A DNA stretch of 41,310 nucleotides from Candidatus Solibacter sp. GTDB taxonomy: Bacteria > Acidobacteriota > Terriglobia > Bryobacterales > Bryobacteraceae. The stretch lies in contig PNKE01000074.1 in the NCBI GenBank assembly GCA_013822245.1, positions 1-41,310 on the forward strand. Direction: 5' to 3'. A model generated the notes under the pieces. It ran no database searches and was not told the origin of the DNA. It saw only the letters and a list, made by a program, of their open reading frames with translations. Made by a program: the position numbers and the translations under genes. Shown here in pieces: positions 15,675 to 23,371 of this stretch (the first letter of the stretch is position 1; each line of letters starts with the position of its first letter).

Positions 15675-16646
15675 TTAGCTTAATAGGCCTCCATGGCCGA
15701 GTCCGGCGATCTCCCAGCCCGATACGCGGTAGTTCGCCAGCAACGGCGGCAGGATGAGATCGAGGACATTGGTTTTTGCCGACCGGAAACAGCCGGGCGA
15801 AGAGACAACGGGTGTGCCGCCGCTATAACCGAGCAGCGTCAGGACGCCTGGCTCGACGGGGGCAAGGAACTTCTCGATGTGGCAGCCCGCGCGGGCCATG
15901 GCCCGGCCCACCGCGTCCTCGGGTCCCGCCGGCGCCGTTGTGGAGGCGATCAGCACCGCCGACGGTTTGGAATTCAACAGATGTTCGAGGCCCTTTGCCA
16001 CCCGCTCCTCATCCTCGGCCACGGCCAGGCTGAACCGAGGGGAGACACCGTAGCACTCCAGGCGCTGACGCACGATATTCTCGAAGAACTGCCTTGCCCG
16101 GTCGCCCGATTGGGGATCCGAGTAAAGAACGGCGACCGAGGGCGATCTGAGCGGCCTCGCCTGGATCAGCGGACCTCTCTCTTCGAGAATCGACACGACT
16201 GCTTCCAACTGGTCGGCGGGAACGGCGAACGGCGAACTTTTGACTGTCGCGGCCCGGTCTCCGGCCTTTAGATACTGAAAGTTGCGCGACGTGGCGATGA
16301 CGATCGAGGCGGTGCAGTTGATCTGCCGGAGCAGGTCGTCGTCAACCAGGGAGCAGCAGTCCTCGGTCACCACCAGGTTGGCCCGGCCTCCCGGCGCCGG
16401 CCTGATTTCGATGCTGCCGCAAGAGATGCGGCTGGCCACCTTCAGCACGGCCTCCTCTTCAGAGACCTCGCCTTCCTCCAGGTCCGTCACCCAGACCTTA
16501 TCCATCCCCTCGGCGGACAGAAGATCAACGTCCTCGCCGCTGATGATATGCCCCTTCGGCAGCAGTTTCCTGCCGCCCGGCTTGAACACCGTACAGCACA
16601 GCACCCGGCCCGCCGCCTTACCAATTTCCACTGTCTGAGCCCGCAT
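15675..16646 (-). CDS. Molybdopterin-binding domain protein
   Basis: This 323-residue cytoplasmic protein starts with AGGAG eight bases upstream. The N-terminal part (to about residue 110) resembles the ligand-binding side domain found beside molybdopterin-binding domains. The C-terminal part, after about residue 165, has the MoaB/Mog-like fold. It shows SPSVAVLYSD, PSAVLIASTTAPAGPEDAVGRAM, HIEKFLAPVEPG and TPVVSSPGCFRSAKTNVLDLILPPLL. The SPGC-R-S segment replaces the LPGNP of MoeA. It is therefore not a canonical MoeA or MogA but a family often annotated molybdopterin-binding, sometimes fused to a MobA-like domain. No molybdoenzyme gene is in the window. The function could be cofactor handling or sensing. 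Confidence 0.75.
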   Translation of the reverse strand: MRAQTVEIGKAAGRVLCCTVFKPGGRKLLPKGHIISGEDVDLLSAEGMDKVWVTDLEEGEVSEEEAVLKVASRISCGSIEIRPAPGGRANLVVTEDCCSLVDDDLLRQINCTASIVIATSRNFQYLKAGDRAATVKSSPFAVPADQLEAVVSILEERGPLIQARPLRSPSVAVLYSDPQSGDRARQFFENIVRQRLECYGVSPRFSLAVAEDEERVAKGLEHLLNSKPSAVLIASTTAPAGPEDAVGRAMARAGCHIEKFLAPVEPGVLTLLGYSGGTPVVSSPGCFRSAKTNVLDLILPPLLANYRVSGWEIAGLGHGGLLS

Positions 16647-16772
16647 CCCACTTGCTCCTGGATCTGAGTTCTACCCCGTCGCCGGTTTTGCCGGAAGGGC
16701 TGCTCACATACAGGAAGTGGCCGGGAGCGGGAGATTCTCTCACAAAGAATCGGAGTGAACGGGAAAAATGCC

Positions 16773-17300
16773 CTAGTTGGGGTGGATAGAGGGGATTTGT
16801 ACCAATTCGGGCGAAGGGGCGCCGATGCGGTCGAGCCGCGCACCCGGCTTGAGCGCTTTCACGACGGCAATCTCGTCGCACGCCTGGAACTTCGGGCAAC
16901 GGAGACAGTCTTTCCAGGCCTTCAACGGGAGTTCTTCGCGGCTCACCTCGCGGTAGCCCATCCGGGCGAAGAAACCGGGGACGTAAGTGAATGCAAAGAC
17001 AATGTCGAGGTCGAATTCGCGGGCTTCGGCATCGATGGCCTCCATCAACAGGCGGCCTGCGCCGGAGCCCTTCATTCCGGGCAGGACGGCAAGCGAGCGC
17101 ACCTCGGCCACCGCCGGACCATAGAAATGGAGCGCGGCGCAGCCGGCCAGGCGTCCGCCGTCTTCAATGACGGTGAAGTCCCTGACGCCCTCGGAGAGTT
17201 CAAACTCGTTGCGCGGCAACATGATACCGTCCCGCGCGTAGCCGTTGATCAGGGCCAGCATCGCCGGGATGTCCTTCATGGTTGCCTTGCGGGTGGTCAT
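16773..17300 (-). CDS. argA: Short GNAT N-acetylglutamate synthase
   Basis: This 175-residue GNAT enzyme is predicted to acetylate glutamate from acetyl-CoA, the first step of arginine synthesis. The acetyl-CoA loop is MKGSGAGR at residues 76-83, and VRSLAVLPG precedes it. The C-terminal block WKDCLRCPKFQACDE holds three cysteines (C132, C135, C141) and is typical of the short ArgA type found in deltaproteobacteria and acidobacteria; it may bind metal. It lies two bases after argB and downstream of argC, which supports this assignment over a generic acetyltransferase. The classical 440-residue ArgA amino-acid kinase domain is absent, as expected for this type. Confidence 0.82.
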   Translation of the reverse strand: MTTRKATMKDIPAMLALINGYARDGIMLPRNEFELSEGVRDFTVIEDGGRLAGCAALHFYGPAVAEVRSLAVLPGMKGSGAGRLLMEAIDAEAREFDLDIVFAFTYVPGFFARMGYREVSREELPLKAWKDCLRCPKFQACDEIAVVKALKPGARLDRIGAPSPELVQIPSIHPN

Positions 17301-17302
17301 GG

Positions 17303-18076
17303 TCAGCCCTTATACAAGCGCGTGCCGGCGGCCTGCCCCGACCAGAGCGCATCCAGGATGCCCGCCGCCGCGCCGGGGGCGATGACAACCTCGGCGACGC
17401 CGTTTTCCAGCGCCTCGCAGGCGGCGTTCAACTTCGCCTGCATGCCGCCGGTGGCGATGCCGTCGCGGACCAGCGCCTGGGCCGCCGACGAACTGAGTCC
17501 GGCCAGGGGCGTGCCCCCGGCGCCGCGGACCCCGTCCACATCCGTGAGGAAAAACAGCTTATCCGCACCCCAGCCGGCCGCGCAGGCCACGGCCATCTGG
17601 TCGGCATTGACATTATAGATGGCGCCGGACCGGTCACCGGCCACGCACGCCACCACCGGCAGGAAGCCCGCGGCGCAGAGCGTGTCGAGGATCTCCGGAT
17701 TCACCTTCGAGATCCGCCCGACCTGGCCGAGTTCCGGGTTGAACTGTTCGGCTTCGGCCAGTGCGGCGTCGATGCCGCTGATGCCGACGGCGAGGACGCC
17801 GGCGGCGACCAGGGCCGAGGCGAGTTCCTTGTTCACTGACCCGGTGAAGACCTTCAGCAGCGCATCGACGACATCCGGCGAGGTCACCCGCAACCCATTG
17901 ACGAACTTGCTCTCCACGCCGCGCTCGGTGAGGAAGCGGGTCATCTGTTTGCCGCCTCCGTGGACGACGGTGACCTGTCCGGCGGATGCGTGCAGCCGTG
18001 CGATCTGGCTGCAAAGATTCGACTTCGACGCCGGATCATCCAGCAGCGTCCCGCCCAGCTTGACCAGGATCTTCAC
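17303..18076 (-). CDS. argB: Acetylglutamate kinase
   Basis: This amino-acid kinase phosphorylates N-acetylglutamate with ATP, the second step of arginine synthesis. The GTG start at 18076 gives 257 residues, with the N-terminus VKILVKLGGTLLD where the family expects it, and overlaps the argC stop as GTGA. An in-frame ATG at 18100 is the alternative. Motifs are KLGG (lysine for phosphate binding), VVHGGGKQM, GISGID, YNVNADQMA and LTDVDGVRG, covering the N-acetylglutamate and ATP sites. It is shorter than arginine-feedback-regulated hexameric enzymes and has no extra N-terminal helix, so it may be arginine-insensitive. It is translationally coupled to argC and argA. Confidence 0.93.
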   Translation of the reverse strand: MKILVKLGGTLLDDPASKSNLCSQIARLHASAGQVTVVHGGGKQMTRFLTERGVESKFVNGLRVTSPDVVDALLKVFTGSVNKELASALVAAGVLAVGISGIDAALAEAEQFNPELGQVGRISKVNPEILDTLCAAGFLPVVACVAGDRSGAIYNVNADQMAVACAAGWGADKLFFLTDVDGVRGAGGTPLAGLSSSAAQALVRDGIATGGMQAKLNAACEALENGVAEVVIAPGAAAGILDALWSGQAAGTRLYKG

Positions 18077-19080
18077 AGCAGCCCCGCCGTTTCCGCCCAT
18101 CCGAACATCAGGTTCATGTTCTGAACGGCCTGCCCCGCAGCGCCCTTCACCAGATTGTCGATAGCCGCCACAACCACGCCGCGGCCGGTCGAGGCGTCGA
18201 ACTTGAAGCCGATGTCGCAGAAATTCGTGCGCTGGACGGCGCGCAGGCCGGGCACAACGCCGGGGGCATACAACCGAACGAACGGTTCGTCGCGGTAGGC
18301 CGCCTGATAGATCTGGGCCAGTGTGGCGGCGTCCTTGATGCCGGGGGCGCGGAAGTAGATGGTCTCGAGGATGCCGCGGTCGCAGGGGATCAACTGGGCG
18401 GTGAACGAGAACTCGGCTTCACCAAGGCCCGAGACCATGAGGACTTCCGGCACGTGGCGGTGGTCGAGGATCGAATAGGCCGAGAAGTTCTCGGTCACCT
18501 CGCAATAACTGGTCTTCAGGCTGGGTTTACGGCCCGCGCCGCTGACGCCCGACTTGGCGTCGCAGATGACGCCGGCCGAGCGGTCGATCAGCCCGGACTG
18601 GACCAGCGGGCGGATGGCCAGGTTGGCGGCCGTCGGGTAACAGCCTGGATTCGACAGAAGTAGGGCCGAGGGAATCTGCTTGCGATTGAACTCGGGCAGT
18701 CCATAGACGGCCTTGTCGAGCCAGGCGGGGGCCGTGTGGTGCTCCTTGTACCAGCGGGTGTAGTTTTCAGCCGTGCGCAGGCGGAAGGCGCCGCTGAGAT
18801 CGATGACCTTGATCCCGCGGTCCAGCAGCGGCGGGGCGAGTTCCATCGAGACCTCGGGCGGCGTGGCCAGGAAGACGGCCCTGATGTTCGAGGCGGCGAT
18901 GGCTTCGACGCTGGCTCCGATGCGTTCCGGGCCTGCAAAACCAAGGGGTTGCGGGCGCTCGGAGGAGTCCTGGCGGTGTTCGAGCAGGATCGGCGTCACT
19001 TCAGGGTGACGCGAGAGGATCTGAACCAGGTCGACGCCGCTGTAGCCGCGGAAGCCGACGATGCCGACGTTGATGCTCAT
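18073..19080 (-). CDS. argC: N-acetyl-gamma-glutamyl-phosphate reductase
   Basis: This 335-residue NADPH-dependent enzyme reduces N-acetylglutamyl phosphate to the semialdehyde, the third step of arginine synthesis. The Rossmann motif GIVGFRGYSG is at residues 6-15 and the catalytic cysteine is C147 in SNPGCYPTA. DLSGAFRL and HRHVPEV are also family landmarks. It is the first gene of argC-argB-argA on this strand. GGAAGAG lies very close to the ATG. Upstream at 19104-19131 is a tandem ARG-box-like palindrome, so arginine repression by an ArgR protein encoded elsewhere is likely. Confidence 0.95.
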   Translation of the reverse strand: MSINVGIVGFRGYSGVDLVQILSRHPEVTPILLEHRQDSSERPQPLGFAGPERIGASVEAIAASNIRAVFLATPPEVSMELAPPLLDRGIKVIDLSGAFRLRTAENYTRWYKEHHTAPAWLDKAVYGLPEFNRKQIPSALLLSNPGCYPTAANLAIRPLVQSGLIDRSAGVICDAKSGVSGAGRKPSLKTSYCEVTENFSAYSILDHRHVPEVLMVSGLGEAEFSFTAQLIPCDRGILETIYFRAPGIKDAATLAQIYQAAYRDEPFVRLYAPGVVPGLRAVQRTNFCDIGFKFDASTGRGVVVAAIDNLVKGAAGQAVQNMNLMFGWAETAGLL

Positions 19081-19103
19081 TGCTCTTCCATGGTAGCAAT
19101 GTG

Positions 19104-19131
19104 ATATTTATTCACTGCTATGAATAAATAT
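19104..19131 (-). promoter_or_regulatory. Tandem ARG-box-like operator before argC
   Basis: ATATTTATTCA (19104-19114) and TGAATAAATAT (19121-19131) are perfect inverted copies with a six-base spacer. This equals the inner halves of two ARG boxes (consensus TGAAT-WWWW-ATTCA) with centres 20 bp apart, the spacing known for tandem ARG boxes in E. coli. The outer half-sites are degenerate. It lies 23-51 bases upstream of the argC start. Confidence 0.62.
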
Positions 19132-19140
19132 ACCATGCCG

Positions 19141-19166
19141 GATCAAACAGGGGCGACCGTTTGATC
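19141..19166. repeat. Inverted repeat upstream of the ARG-box region
   Basis: GATCAAAC (19141-19148) and GTTTGATC (19159-19166) are perfect inverted copies with a ten-base spacer. They lie in the 169-base gap between the M61 stop codon and argC. There is no T-run, so it is not a strong terminator. It may be an operator or part of the argC promoter. Confidence 0.4.
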
Positions 19167-19249
19167 TGACGCCTGGGAGTGCGGCCTTGGCGCCGGACCC
19201 GTCGCTGGCAGGCGCGGGTGAACCCGCCCGCTGTGCCCGCGGCCTCGGT

Positions 19250-21055
19250 TTACGGCAATCCGGCGGGTGATTGACGGAGAAGGGCTTTGAGCCGGGCTTT
19301 CTGTTCGGCGGTGGCGTTGGGGGCGGTTTCAAGGGTCCAGGAGGGCGGGGTCTCGATCGCGAGGGGCAAGTCGATGGTCATGAGCAGGTCGCGGCGGGCG
19401 ATGAGGAGTCTGACCTGCTTCTGGTCCTTGTAGTAATCCAAACGGGCGGGCCACTGGCCGGGCCGCAGGCGGTAGCCGTTGACGGCGATGATCTCGTCGT
19501 TGACGTTCAGGCCGGCGGACCAGGCGGGGGTGTCGCGCTGGATGCGGGTGACGGCGACGCGCTCCGCGCCGGCGGAGACGGTGGCGCCGGTGACGATGGT
19601 GCTGGCGCTGGAGGGGGGGCGGAAGCGGAGGCCGTAGTAGTCGAGCATCCCGGAGTAGTCGAGTTCCTTCGTTGTTTCGAGGGCGTCCTTGAACCAGGCG
19701 CTCAAGCCGGTTCCGGCGATCTCCGAGGCGGTGCGGCGGAACTCTTCGGGGGTGAAGCCTCTGGCGCCTCCGTAGCGCTTGTAGGCGAGCACCATGACGT
19801 CGTCGAGCGATCTGGCGCCGTTGGTGAGTTTCCGGATGCGGGCGTCGAGCAGGAAACCGATCACCGCGCCCTTGACGTAGTAGCTGATGGTCGTGTTGGC
19901 TGAGTTCTCGTTGGGGCGGTAAAGTTTAATCCAGGCGTCGAAGCTCGCCGATTCGACAGGATGGACGAGTCTGCCCGGAGTGGACTGGAGCAGGTTGATC
20001 GCGCCCGACATGGAAGCGAGGAAATTGGTCTCTGAGGAGACGCCGGCGCGGGTCATGGCGAGGGGGCCGTAGTAGGATGTGACGCCTTCGGCGAGCCAGA
20101 GGGAGCGGGTGTAAACCTCGTTCTCGAAGTCGAAAGGACCGAGTTCGACGGGGCGGAGGCGTTTCACGTTCCAGAGATGGAAGAACTCGTGGCTGACCAG
20201 GCCGAGCCAGCCGAGCCGGGCAGGGGCGCCGGGGGATCCGGCGCCGGCCCAGACCCAGGGGCTTGAATTGAGCCACGTCGAGTTGCGGTGTTCGAGTCCG
20301 CCGCCCGATCCGGTGAGCATGTTGAAGAAGACGTACCTGTCGTACGGCAAGCCGCCCCACATGCGGCTGTACTCGGCAACTATCCGGGCGACTTCGCGGG
20401 CCGAGGCCGGACCGTCCCACACAGGGCCTTCGCCTTCGTTGACGAGGTAGTGCATCCTGCCCTCGACCTCGAACTCATGGATGGGGGCGTTGCCGGCGTA
20501 GATGGGACAGTCGAGCAGTTCGTCGAAGCCGGCGGCGAGGTAGGTGTTTGGCTCGCCGGGCTTCAGCTTCATCCCGCTGATGTGTTTTTTCCACGAAGGA
20601 GGCAGTTCGATGGCGACTTCGTAAGGGCCCGTGATGCTGCCGGCCGGGGTGACGAAGTTTGGCGCGCCGTTGAGCATGGCGAATCCGGCGTCGACCCAGT
20701 TGCCCTGCACGGCGGCCTCGCGGGCGTAAACCAGGTAGCGAAGCTCAACGCGGCTGGCGCCGCCGGTCTGGATGAGCCAGCGGTTTTTGCGCGATTTCGC
20801 CCAGACGAGCGGACGGCCGCCGGCCGAGGCGTGGAAGTTCTCGACGTTGCGGGCGTACTCCCGGACAAGATAGGAACCGGGCGTCCAGACGGCCATGAAG
20901 ACCTCGAGCGCAGGACCCGTGGCCGGGATGGATGCCGAGACTTCGATGTAATGGGTATGCGGCGCCGGGAAGCGGAGAGTGTATCGGATGGGTTCCCGCG
21001 CGATGGCCGGAATGGCGCACAAGGCAAGGGCGAGGAGCAGGTGGCGACGGGTCAT
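19250..21055 (-). CDS. M61 family metallopeptidase with PDZ domain
   Basis: This 601-residue secreted glycyl-aminopeptidase-like enzyme has a signal peptide (TRRHLLLALALCAIPAIA). The N-terminal M61 beta-domain covers about residues 25-200. The zinc site is HEFFH (H289 and H293), with the third ligand E323 in WLAEGVTSYYG. A PDZ domain with RVAVTRIQRDTPAWSAGLNVNDEIIAVNG lies near residues 500-540. All catalytic residues are present and the length is normal for the family. The role is inferred to be periplasmic peptide processing. Its start codon lies only nine bases from the divergent trmFO start, and no Shine-Dalgarno is visible before either. Confidence 0.92.
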   Translation of the reverse strand: MTRRHLLLALALCAIPAIAREPIRYTLRFPAPHTHYIEVSASIPATGPALEVFMAVWTPGSYLVREYARNVENFHASAGGRPLVWAKSRKNRWLIQTGGASRVELRYLVYAREAAVQGNWVDAGFAMLNGAPNFVTPAGSITGPYEVAIELPPSWKKHISGMKLKPGEPNTYLAAGFDELLDCPIYAGNAPIHEFEVEGRMHYLVNEGEGPVWDGPASAREVARIVAEYSRMWGGLPYDRYVFFNMLTGSGGGLEHRNSTWLNSSPWVWAGAGSPGAPARLGWLGLVSHEFFHLWNVKRLRPVELGPFDFENEVYTRSLWLAEGVTSYYGPLAMTRAGVSSETNFLASMSGAINLLQSTPGRLVHPVESASFDAWIKLYRPNENSANTTISYYVKGAVIGFLLDARIRKLTNGARSLDDVMVLAYKRYGGARGFTPEEFRRTASEIAGTGLSAWFKDALETTKELDYSGMLDYYGLRFRPPSSASTIVTGATVSAGAERVAVTRIQRDTPAWSAGLNVNDEIIAVNGYRLRPGQWPARLDYYKDQKQVRLLIARRDLLMTIDLPLAIETPPSWTLETAPNATAEQKARLKALLRQSPAGLP

Positions 21056-21064
21056 GAATCTACA

Positions 21065-22438
21065 ATGTTAATGGAAGCTTTGAACCAAACGAACTCCATA
21101 CACGTGATCGGCGGGGGGTTGGCAGGCTGCGAGGCGGCGTGGCGGCTGGCGCGGGCCGGGCGGCGGTGCACGCTCCATGAGATGCGCCCGGGAAAGCCGA
21201 CCGAAGCGCACCGGACCGGCCGGCTGGCCGAACTCGTGTGTTCGAACTCGCTGAAGAGCGATTCGGAGAACACGGCCTCGTGGCTGCTGAAACAGGAACT
21301 GCGGCGGCTGGGGTCGCTGTCGATGGCGGCGGCGGAGCGGTCGCGGGTGCCGGGCGGCCATGCGCTGACGGTGGACCGGGAGGTGTTCGCGCAGGAGATC
21401 ACGCGGGCGATTGAAGGCGAGCCGTTGATTGAAGTGAGGCGGCAAGAGCTGAAGGCGATTCCGGCGGAGGGAATCGTCATCGTGGCTTCAGGCCCGCTGA
21501 CATCAGGGGCGCTGGCGGGCGATATTGCGCGGCGGACGGGTTCGCAGCGGTTGTACTTCTACGATTCGATCAGCCCGATCGTGGACGCCTCGACGATCGA
21601 CATGGATAAGGTCTTCGCGGCGTCGCGCTACGGCAAGTCGATCGACGGCGGCGACGATTACCTGAACTGCCCGATGACGAAGGAGGGCTACGAGGCCTTT
21701 GTCGATGCTGTACTGGCGGCCGATTCGGCCGACGCGCACATCCCCGCCGACGAAGCGATCCACGAAGGCAAGGTGGCGTTCTTCGAGGCGTGCCTGCCGA
21801 TCGAGGAGATCGCGCGGCGGGGCCGCGAGACGCTGCGCTTCGGGCCGATGAAGCCGGTGGGGTTGACCGATCCGCGCACGGGCCGCTGGCCGTATGCGGC
21901 GGTGCAGTTGCGCCAGGAGTCGCAGCGGGCCGATTCCTACAATCTTGTTGGCTTCCAGAATCACATGAAGTTCCCGGAACAGAGGCGGGTGTTCCGGCTG
22001 ATCCCAGGGCTGGAACAGGCCGAGTTCCTGCGCTACGGGCAGATGCACCGCAACACGTACATCAACGGCCCGGAGCTGTTGGATACGGCGCTGCGGCTGA
22101 AGTCAGAGCCACGGGTCTTTTTCGCCGGCCAGATCTCCGGCGTCGAGGGCTATGTCGAGTCGATGGCGACGGGCCTGATGGCGGGCATGCACGCAGCCGG
22201 CGCGGCGATGGGCAAGGCGCTGAAGCCTCTCCCGCGCGAGACGGCCATGGGCTCGCTGTGCCACTACATCGCCAACGCCGATGCGCAGCGTTATCAACCG
22301 GCGAACATCGCGTTCGACATCCTGCCGGCCCTGGACGATGAGGCGCGGGCGCGGTTGAAGCGCGACAAAAAGGCGCGCCACGCCGAGGTGTGCCGCCGGG
22401 CGGCAGTGGCGCTGGACGCGTATCTGGGGGAGCGATGA
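21065..22438 (+). CDS. trmFO: Methylenetetrahydrofolate-tRNA-(uracil-5-)-methyltransferase
   Basis: TrmFO makes the m5U54 (T-loop) base in tRNA using methylenetetrahydrofolate and FADH2. This 457-residue protein has the FAD motif HVIGGGLAGCEAA at its N-terminus, then LHEMRPGKPTEAH, ELVCSNSLKSD and DYLNCPMTKEGYEAFV. Those last two carry the conserved redox cysteines. HMKFPEQRRVFRLIPGLE and RNTYINGP are also typical. Starts at 21065 and 21071 are both possible. The stop overlaps the xerC start by ATGA. The trmFO-xerC pairing is also known in Firmicutes. This enzyme type replaces the SAM-dependent TrmA of enterobacteria. Confidence 0.95.
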   Translation: MLMEALNQTNSIHVIGGGLAGCEAAWRLARAGRRCTLHEMRPGKPTEAHRTGRLAELVCSNSLKSDSENTASWLLKQELRRLGSLSMAAAERSRVPGGHALTVDREVFAQEITRAIEGEPLIEVRRQELKAIPAEGIVIVASGPLTSGALAGDIARRTGSQRLYFYDSISPIVDASTIDMDKVFAASRYGKSIDGGDDYLNCPMTKEGYEAFVDAVLAADSADAHIPADEAIHEGKVAFFEACLPIEEIARRGRETLRFGPMKPVGLTDPRTGRWPYAAVQLRQESQRADSYNLVGFQNHMKFPEQRRVFRLIPGLEQAEFLRYGQMHRNTYINGPELLDTALRLKSEPRVFFAGQISGVEGYVESMATGLMAGMHAAGAAMGKALKPLPRETAMGSLCHYIANADAQRYQPANIAFDILPALDDEARARLKRDKKARHAEVCRRAAVALDAYLGER

Positions 22439-23334
22439 GCGCGCTGGGCGAAGCGGTGCGGGAGTACCTTGAATCGTTGGCCCGGGAGAATGTGTCGGTC
22501 CACACGCTGCGCAACTACGGCGCCGACCTCCGCCAGTTCGAAAGCTATTTCACCCGCCCAGGCCTGGAACCGCCGCCGCCGGAAGAGTTCGACCAGTGGC
22601 AATTGAGGGAATGGCTGGGCGATCTTCACGCGCAGCGGTTGTCGAAGGTCACCATCCGCAGGAAGCTTGCGGCGGTTCGGGGATTGTTCAACCATCTGCT
22701 GCGGCATGGCCGCATCGCCGTGAACCGGGCGAAACTGCTGACCACGCCAAAGATGCCGCAGTTGTTGCCCGACGTGCCCACCGAACAGCAGGCCAATGGC
22801 TTGATCGACGGCATGGCGGCGGGCAAGTTGGAACGGGCGATGCCGGAGCGCGACCTGGCCATATTCGAGGTGCTGTATGGCTGCGGCCTGCGCATCAGCG
22901 AACTGGTGGGCATGGAGGTGGCCGATATCGACCTCGCCGAGGGGTGGATCAAGGTACGGGGCAAGCGGAAGAAGGAACGCCAGGTGCCCGTGCCGGGACG
23001 GGCGTTGAGCGCGCTGAAGACGTGGATAGGGGAACGGGCGCCAAAGGAGGCCGCCGCTGCGGTCTTTCTTAATGCGAAAGGCGGGCGGCTCAGCGACCGC
23101 GGAGCGCGGGGGATCGTGAAGATGTACGCGATCGCCCTGGCCGGCGACGCCGGACTGCATCCGCATTCGCTGCGCCATGCCTATGCGACGCATCTGCTTT
23201 CAGCAGGCGCGGATCTGCGGGCGATTCAGGAACTGCTCGGCCATGCATCGTTATCGACGACGCAGAAATACACCAAGCTGTCGATGAGCGACCTGATTCG
23301 CGTTTACGACAGGGCGCACCCGCGGGCGAAGTGA
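22435..23334 (+). CDS. xerC: Tyrosine recombinase XerC/XerD
   Basis: This 299-residue recombinase resolves chromosome dimers at dif with FtsK. The start at 22435 overlaps the trmFO stop and has GGGGGAG before it. The N-terminal core-binding SAM-like domain covers about residues 1-95. The catalytic set is R153 (GLRISEL), the lysine of the RGKRKKERQVP hairpin, H244 and R247 (HSLRH), H270 (LGHASLSTTQ) and Y279. All are present. XerC versus XerD cannot be separated from one sequence, but the trmFO neighbour and length favour the XerC-type name. It is a housekeeping recombinase, not an integrase: no attachment site or mobile genes are nearby. Confidence 0.92.
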   Translation: MSALGEAVREYLESLARENVSVHTLRNYGADLRQFESYFTRPGLEPPPPEEFDQWQLREWLGDLHAQRLSKVTIRRKLAAVRGLFNHLLRHGRIAVNRAKLLTTPKMPQLLPDVPTEQQANGLIDGMAAGKLERAMPERDLAIFEVLYGCGLRISELVGMEVADIDLAEGWIKVRGKRKKERQVPVPGRALSALKTWIGERAPKEAAAAVFLNAKGGRLSDRGARGIVKMYAIALAGDAGLHPHSLRHAYATHLLSAGADLRAIQELLGHASLSTTQKYTKLSMSDLIRVYDRAHPRAK

Positions 23335-23371
23335 TCGACGACGGCGCCGAACTCGTGTATCGTCAGATTCA

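Noticed and set aside
20288-21064. Upstream extension of the trmFO frame
   Set aside because: It is antisense to the M61 gene; the TrmFO N-terminus with its FAD motif begins at 21065/21071.
22435-23334. Phage or island integrase
   Set aside because: The protein is an ordinary Xer recombinase in a housekeeping context, with no attachment repeats or mobile genes nearby.
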